64,000 nucleotides of DNA from assembly GCA_012517235.1 (NCBI GenBank), contig JAAYVI010000029.1, forward strand, positions 17,831 to 81,830. The letters are read 5' to 3'. This document shows positions 59,849 to 64,000 of this stretch, in pieces (positions within the stretch are counted from its first letter, which is position 1; every line of letters begins with the position of its first letter). The DNA comes from Elusimicrobiota bacterium. GTDB lineage: Bacteria > Elusimicrobiota > Elusimicrobia > Elusimicrobiales > UBA9959. The translations under genes were made by a program, and so were the position numbers. The notes beneath the pieces are model-generated. The model was not told the DNA's origin, did no database searches, and saw nothing but the letters and a program-made list of their open reading frames with translations.

Positions 59849-61137
59849 AAAAAATTTTTATTTCTCAGCTTTCTATGGTATGAAACCGCAAAACGATGCG
59901 CTTCGTCTCTCATCTTTCTTAATAGAAGTATTTCGCCGGAATCTTGATTTAGTCTTATAGGATCTTCTTTCCCTATAATATATACTTCTTCCATCCTTTT
60001 TGCCAGCGAAATAATATCCGTTTCTATTTGCGATTCTCTCAAAGCCTGGGCCGCTTTTTTAAGCTGTATTTTTCCGCCGTCTATAAGCAGTAAATCGGGA
60101 GCGGGTTCTCCTTGTCTTTTTATTTGATTAAGCCTTCTCGATACCGCTTCCTTTATCATCTCAAAATCGTCGCCTCCGAAATTTTTAGGCGAAAATCTTA
60201 TTTTAAACTTACGGTAATGGGAGCGGTTTTTCTCTCCTTTTATAAAACATACGCAAGAAGCCGCCGCTTGCCTTGAAAAAAGCTGAGATATGTCGAAAAC
60301 TTCTATGTGAAGAGGAACTTTTTTTAAAAATAATTTTTCCTTCATAGAAATGAAAACATCGGAATTTTCAAGAGATTTTACGTTTATTTCTTCTATCCTT
60401 ACGTTTTCGGACATATGTCTTATGGCGTTTATGCAGTCTCTGGCTTCGGCGGCTTTTTCATATTCTTTTTTTTGAGAATATAAATTCATTTCTTTTCGCA
60501 GTTCTTTAAGAATTTGAGAGTAATTCCCTTTTAAAGCTTTTTTCGTTCTTAAAACCAATACCCGGTATTTTTTTATGTCTATTTTGTTTTTATCGCACGG
60601 TGCCGGGCATTGACCGGTATGATAATATAAACAAGACAGCATTTTATTTTTAGGCAAAGGCTCGGAAAGAGAAAAATTCCAGGAACATTTTCTTAATTTT
60701 ATAATGCCTTCTTTTTCGAGCCTGTAAACCATTTTTTTTACTATTTCCGATTTCGGAAAAGGTCCGAAATAGTAGGCTTTGTCCTTTTCTTTCCTTCTGG
60801 TAAATTCCAATCGCGGGAAATCTTCCCGGGTTATTTTTATCATTTGATATTCTTTGCCGTCTTTCCAAAGTTTGTTAAAAAAAGGATTGAATTTCCTTAT
60901 AAAACGCCTTTCTAAAATCAAAGCTTCTCTTTCGCTTAAACACGGGATATACTCTATTTTTTTTGCGCTTATTTTTATCGAAGAAGTTTTCCATGTTTTT
61001 TCCGCGGCGGCTGAGAAATAAGAAGAAATTCTATTTTTTAAATTTACGGCTTTGCCCACATATATTACCGAGCCTTCGGAATCTTTGAAAATATAAACTC
61101 CGGGATTTTGCGGAAGTCTTTCGAGTTTTTCTTTCAT
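59845..61137 (-). CDS. uvrC: UvrC-type excinuclease subunit lacking the C-terminal HhH domain
   Basis: 430 residues against about 600 for normal UvrC. N-terminal GIY-YIG nuclease ('GVYIFKDSEGSVIYVGKAVNL', residues 13-33), a Cys region ('CSWNFSLSEPLPKNKMLSCLYYHTGQCPAPC'), UVR motif about 200-235, and the RNase H-like second nuclease: 'EVFDISQLFSRQAAAS' (Asp), 'LLLIDGGKIQLKKA' (Asp) and 'MRDEAHRFAVSYHRKLR' (His). The protein stops right after that, so the tandem helix-hairpin-helix needed for DNA binding on some substrates is missing. Both catalytic sites look intact. No frameshift is apparent; the next gene overlaps by four bases. Confidence 0.85.
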   Translation of the reverse strand: MKEKLERLPQNPGVYIFKDSEGSVIYVGKAVNLKNRISSYFSAAAEKTWKTSSIKISAKKIEYIPCLSEREALILERRFIRKFNPFFNKLWKDGKEYQMIKITREDFPRLEFTRRKEKDKAYYFGPFPKSEIVKKMVYRLEKEGIIKLRKCSWNFSLSEPLPKNKMLSCLYYHTGQCPAPCDKNKIDIKKYRVLVLRTKKALKGNYSQILKELRKEMNLYSQKKEYEKAAEARDCINAIRHMSENVRIEEINVKSLENSDVFISMKEKLFLKKVPLHIEVFDISQLFSRQAAASCVCFIKGEKNRSHYRKFKIRFSPKNFGGDDFEMIKEAVSRRLNQIKRQGEPAPDLLLIDGGKIQLKKAAQALRESQIETDIISLAKRMEEVYIIGKEDPIRLNQDSGEILLLRKMRDEAHRFAVSYHRKLRNKNFL

Positions 61138-62588
61138 TTTTTCTCTTTTAAAAATATTTTAGAAAAAAAAGCGTATAATATCGCCGCCAAAAGAACGGAT
61201 ATCAAAATATGAGCGCCAAATTTTAAAGAATATTCGGCTAAAAAACATGCCGCGGCCGACAATAAGCAAGACTTTAAACAAAAAATAAACAACTCCGAAG
61301 ATTCTTCGAATATAAATTCTTTTTTATCTAAGAATACCGCGAAAAATCCCGCGGTTGAAACCGCCAGAGAAGCGTATGCCGAAATCGCCCGGGTATTTGA
61401 AAATAAAAAAGCCGCGGCCGAAATTAAAAGAAGAGAAGAGGCAAGGAAAGCAAAAGCTTTTCTGCTTTTACCGCAAGCGTAAAAATATGAAATTAAGATT
61501 TTGTCGGCGGATATGAAAGGCAAAGCGGAAGCGAATATTTTTAGATATAGAACAGTGATCGCAATATCTTTTTGTTCGTAAGCTCCTCTTTTAAAAAGAA
61601 AAGAAGATATGGGTTCGGCCATAATCATAAGTCCCATAGCCGCCGGTATTGTCCATAAAAAAGAAATTTTTAAAGCTTTTAGAGCCGATTTATTTCTTTC
61701 TTTGATATTGCCTTTGGAGGAATGTTCGGCTATCTCGCAAGCCGCGGCGGCCGCGGCGGGGGAAGAAGACAAAGAAAGGGGAAATTGGGCGAGCCTCGAT
61801 GCGTTATATACGGCGGTTAAAGCTCCGGCTTGTTCGAAAGAGGAAAAAAACATGGTTATAGTAAAAATAAAGTAATCGTAATTTGAAGGAATTAAGGAAA
61901 AGAAAGATACGGCCGTTTTTTTTATATATTCCAAAGAAAGATTAAATGAAATTCGCGGCGTTTCTCCGTTTTTTTTGAGAATATAAGAGAAAAGAAAAAA
62001 TTGAATAAAAGAAGAAATTGTTCCCGCCGACGCAGCAAGATAGCATGCCGTTGTAATTTCTTTATTTTTAAACATAAGTATGGAAAATATTACCGAAGAT
62101 GAAAAAAACAAATGTATGAGAGCGGGATAGGCGAATATTCCCTTGGAATTTAAAAAAACTTGCCATACCGAAAAAAGCAGTATGAATATTATTTGAGGCG
62201 ACATAATGGCCAAAATAAATAAAAAAGAGTCTGAAAAGTCTTTTCGGACCGGCGGAAATAATAGAAAATAAAGCAGATATGCGGCCACAATAAACGCGCA
62301 GAATATAAATCCTATGAAAGCGGCCGCGGAAGCGTATAGGGCCTTTGAATTTTCTTTGTTTGCTTCGGAAAAAACGGAAAAAGCCAGAGCCGCATTTAAA
62401 TTCCCCTCCGCGGCCGTCTTTCTAAAAAAGGTTATTATTCTCAAGGCCGAATAATATGCGTCCGTTGCTGCGGATGCTCCGAAAAACCATGCGAAAAGAG
62501 CGTCGCGCGCATATCCCAAAGATTTTGAAATCAAAGATATTACGGCCAGAACGGCGGAATTTTTAAAAATAGTTGATTTTTCGCTCAT
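61134..62588 (-). CDS. murJ: MurJ-like lipid II flippase
   Basis: 484 residues, about 14 membrane segments. The N-terminus 'NSAVLAVISLISKSLGYARDALFAWFFGASAATDAYYSA' is the MurJ signature (Arg in 'GyaRd', then 'fG.s..tDAf'). It flips lipid II for peptidoglycan synthesis. A slightly shorter loop set than in E. coli MurJ and a few replaced residues leave open a different glycolipid substrate. It overlaps uvrC by four bases and lies divergent from rpsT. Confidence 0.85.
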   Translation of the reverse strand: MSEKSTIFKNSAVLAVISLISKSLGYARDALFAWFFGASAATDAYYSALRIITFFRKTAAEGNLNAALAFSVFSEANKENSKALYASAAAFIGFIFCAFIVAAYLLYFLLFPPVRKDFSDSFLFILAIMSPQIIFILLFSVWQVFLNSKGIFAYPALIHLFFSSSVIFSILMFKNKEITTACYLAASAGTISSFIQFFLFSYILKKNGETPRISFNLSLEYIKKTAVSFFSLIPSNYDYFIFTITMFFSSFEQAGALTAVYNASRLAQFPLSLSSSPAAAAAACEIAEHSSKGNIKERNKSALKALKISFLWTIPAAMGLMIMAEPISSFLFKRGAYEQKDIAITVLYLKIFASALPFISADKILISYFYACGKSRKAFAFLASSLLLISAAAFLFSNTRAISAYASLAVSTAGFFAVFLDKKEFIFEESSELFIFCLKSCLLSAAACFLAEYSLKFGAHILISVLLAAILYAFFSKIFLKEKK

Positions 62589-62600
62589 AAAATAATAAAC

Positions 62601-62606
62601 TATACT
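62601..62606 (+). promoter_or_regulatory. -10-like box directly before the rpsT start
   Basis: TATACT ends four bases before the ATG of rpsT, with only 22 bases between the divergent murJ and rpsT starts. No ribosome site fits. This is the second gene in the window with a -10 box at the usual distance from the start codon itself. Confidence 0.45.
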
Positions 62607-62610
62607 TACT

Positions 62611-62898
62611 ATGGCAAAACTTAAAACAGGCAGACATACCAGCGCGATAAAGGCCGTAAGGCAGGCGGAGAGAAGAGCCGCCGTAAATCGCGGAATAAAA
62701 GTCAGGATTCACGATAAAATAAAAAATTTCAAGAAACTGCTTTCCGCAAAAGACCTTGAGAATGCGTCCAAAATGCTTCCTCAGCTTTCTTCCATGCTGG
62801 ACAAAGCCGCCAAAAAAGGCACTTTGCATTATAAAAACGCTTCAAGGAACAAAGCCAGGCTCGCTTATATGTACAAAAAAGCCGCCTCGGGCAAATAA
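62611..62898 (+). CDS. rpsT: Ribosomal protein S20
   Basis: 95 residues, three-helix S20: 'LKTGRHTSAIKAVRQAERRA' (N-terminal basic helix), 'KVRIHDKIKNFKKLL' and the final 'GTLHYKNASRNKARLAYMYK', which corresponds to 'iHkNkAARkKSrLa' of the family. A primary 16S rRNA binder of the small subunit. Slightly longer than usual (about 87). Followed by a strong terminator. Confidence 0.95.
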   Translation: MAKLKTGRHTSAIKAVRQAERRAAVNRGIKVRIHDKIKNFKKLLSAKDLENASKMLPQLSSMLDKAAKKGTLHYKNASRNKARLAYMYKKAASGK

Positions 62899-62918
62899 CG
62901 GCTTATATTCGCATAAAG

Positions 62919-62947
62919 GCCTCCCTTTTTAAGGGAGGCTTTTTTTT
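62919..62947 (+). terminator. Rho-independent terminator of rpsT
   Basis: Stem GCCTCCCTT / AAGGGAGGC with a 3-base loop, then a run of eight T's. It lies five bases before the convergent holA stop and may also end that transcript, with a weaker T run on the minus strand. Confidence 0.93.
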
Positions 62948-62951
62948 GTGT

Positions 62952-63962
62952 TCAAAGAGCTTTTTTTAATTCGTAAGCTATATTTTTTATGAGTATTTTC
63001 GGATCTCTTCCCGAAGATGTTTTAAGAAGATTTTCCGCTTCCGCGCATCGTTTTAACAGTTTTTCGGCTTTTTGCGAAGAGATACGTCCGTAAGAGTTAA
63101 ACGCTTTTAATTCTCTGTAAAATATTCCCATAGAATAGGCCGTTTTAAAATCTCCCGATAGCCCCTGTTCTTTAAGTACCGACATTTTGAATAGTTTTTC
63201 CGCGGCGGCCGAAAATACGGATATGACGGCCATAGGTTCGGTATTAGAGTCTAAAAGATTTTTAGTTATCTCCTCGAGTTTTTGAATATCTTTTGATATT
63301 ACCGCGTCTATTATTTCGTAAGGGTTTTCCTCTTTTTGAACCGCGCAGCATTCTTTAATATCTTCTTTTTTGGCTTCTTCTTTGCCTTTTAGATAAAAAG
63401 ATATTTTTTCTATTTCGTTTTCAAGTACGGCGCTTTCTCCTCCGGTCAAAGAATATAGAAATTGCGCGTTTTCGGAATTTATATAAATTTTCTTTTCTTT
63501 AAATTTTTCTTTTATAAATTCTGCGGCTTCTCTTTCTTCCATCTCTTCGAAAGCGCAATGAGTCAAAGAAGATTTTTCGAGAAGTCCGAAAGCGGTATCT
63601 TCTTTTTTAAGACTTTCGTCGTATAAAATTATAAGACAAAGAAAATCCGGAGAATTTTCGCAGTATGAAAAAAGCTCTTTTAGCTTTTCCGATTTAAGCT
63701 TTTCGGCCCTTTTTAAAACCGCTATTTTTTTAGACGCTTTCATCGGGGGGCTGTCGCAATCCAAAAGAAAGTCTCCGAGAGTTTTAGAATCCGCTTCTTT
63801 TTTGAAAAAATCAAAAGGATTGTCTTTATAATCTTTTAAATTTTCAAAAACGGAAATAAGTTTTATTTTTCTGAGATAATCGGGCCCGGAAAAAAAATAT
63901 ACTTTATCCGTATTTAAAGAAGAGAAAGAAACGGATAAATTTTTTATCGTTTCGTTTTTCAT
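62952..63962 (-). CDS. holA: DNA polymerase III subunit delta
   Basis: 336 residues, the clamp-loader delta chain. N-terminal RecA-like domain without a P-loop ('KVYFFSGPDYLRKIKLISVF'), acidic-hydrophobic middle ('LGDFLLDCDSPPMKASKKIAVLKRAEKLK'), and 'NAQFLYSLTGGESAVLENEIEKISFY' (domain II), followed by 'NPYEIIDAVISKDIQKLEEI' and the collar helices, as in HolA. It opens the beta clamp during loading. Its ATG overlaps the stop of the upstream gene (ATGA). Confidence 0.9.
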   Translation of the reverse strand: MKNETIKNLSVSFSSLNTDKVYFFSGPDYLRKIKLISVFENLKDYKDNPFDFFKKEADSKTLGDFLLDCDSPPMKASKKIAVLKRAEKLKSEKLKELFSYCENSPDFLCLIILYDESLKKEDTAFGLLEKSSLTHCAFEEMEEREAAEFIKEKFKEKKIYINSENAQFLYSLTGGESAVLENEIEKISFYLKGKEEAKKEDIKECCAVQKEENPYEIIDAVISKDIQKLEEITKNLLDSNTEPMAVISVFSAAAEKLFKMSVLKEQGLSGDFKTAYSMGIFYRELKAFNSYGRISSQKAEKLLKRCAEAENLLKTSSGRDPKILIKNIAYELKKAL

Positions 63963-64000
63963 GGATTTGCTGCCGCGGGTTCCGGAACTTTTTTTTCGGA
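63959..64000 (-). CDS. C-terminal end of the gene upstream of holA (partial)
   Basis: Reading from the right edge on the minus strand, one frame is open for 13 codons, giving ...SEKKVPEPAAANP and a TGA that overlaps the holA ATG (CCATGA). The Ala/Pro tail would suit a lipoprotein such as LptE, which often precedes holA, but 13 residues cannot show that. Confidence 0.45.
   Translation of the reverse strand, partial: SEKKVPEPAAANP

Overview
This is an AT-rich bacterial window of about 64 kb with a Gram-negative-type envelope (beta-barrel protein with a C-terminal Phe, signal peptides, type IV pilus motors). The secreted protein at 13.0 kb carries a 'TYYPAPYGGY' stretch that I associate, from memory, with Elusimicrobiota and Omnitrophota. 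With the overall gene style, Elusimicrobiota is my best guess; no search was run.

Layout. 0-5.4 kb: an M16 peptidase pair (one cut by the window edge) on the minus strand, and a divergent two-subunit FAD/Fe-S amine dehydrogenase. 5.4-9.6 kb: surface polysaccharide genes (two glycosyltransferases, a methyltransferase, a flippase). 9.6-12.8 kb: a J-domain protein, an outer-membrane protein, a repeat-rich stretch with a tRNA-Gly and two tandem units carrying its 3' end, and a secreted guanyl-type ribonuclease (barnase/RNase Sa family). 13.0-23.8 kb: first radical-SAM island, a His-Xaa-Ser (Hxs) RiPP-like locus with a precursor of 18 H-x-S triplets, HxsB, two HxsD-like proteins and five more radical SAM enzymes. 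23.8-30.1 kb: a complete shikimate operon (all seven steps plus chorismate mutase) on the minus strand. 30.1-43.5 kb: second radical-SAM island, 13 genes overlapping end to end: a U32 pair, a PEP-swivel protein, seven radical SAM enzymes, an A24 prepilin-peptidase-like protein, a cysteine desulfurase and a tetrapyrrole-methylase-fold protein. 43.5-51 kb: ygeY-ygeW, an SGNH/TPR protein, a poly-gamma-glutamate hydrolase, carbamate kinase and threonine synthase. 51-59 kb: gltX, a GYF-domain membrane protein, pilB-pilT-pilC. 59-64 kb: a dispersed repeat, an alkyltransferase, a short UvrC, MurJ, S20, HolA and the end of an upstream gene.

How it works together. Thirteen radical SAM genes lie in about 27 kb. 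Three are HxsB-like SPASM enzymes (one with a decayed auxiliary-cluster site). Seven share a C-terminal 'CxxCx5C...Y...G..E(F/L)KP' signature that resembles HxsC. The first island contains an obvious modifiable substrate (HxsA) and a Cys-rich membrane-anchored partner. The second has no obvious precursor but does have a possible Fe-S supply enzyme, a possible peptide methylase and a possible leader peptidase. The most exciting reading is a large peptide or surface-protein modification system built by expansion of the Hxs module. That the two islands act together is inference.
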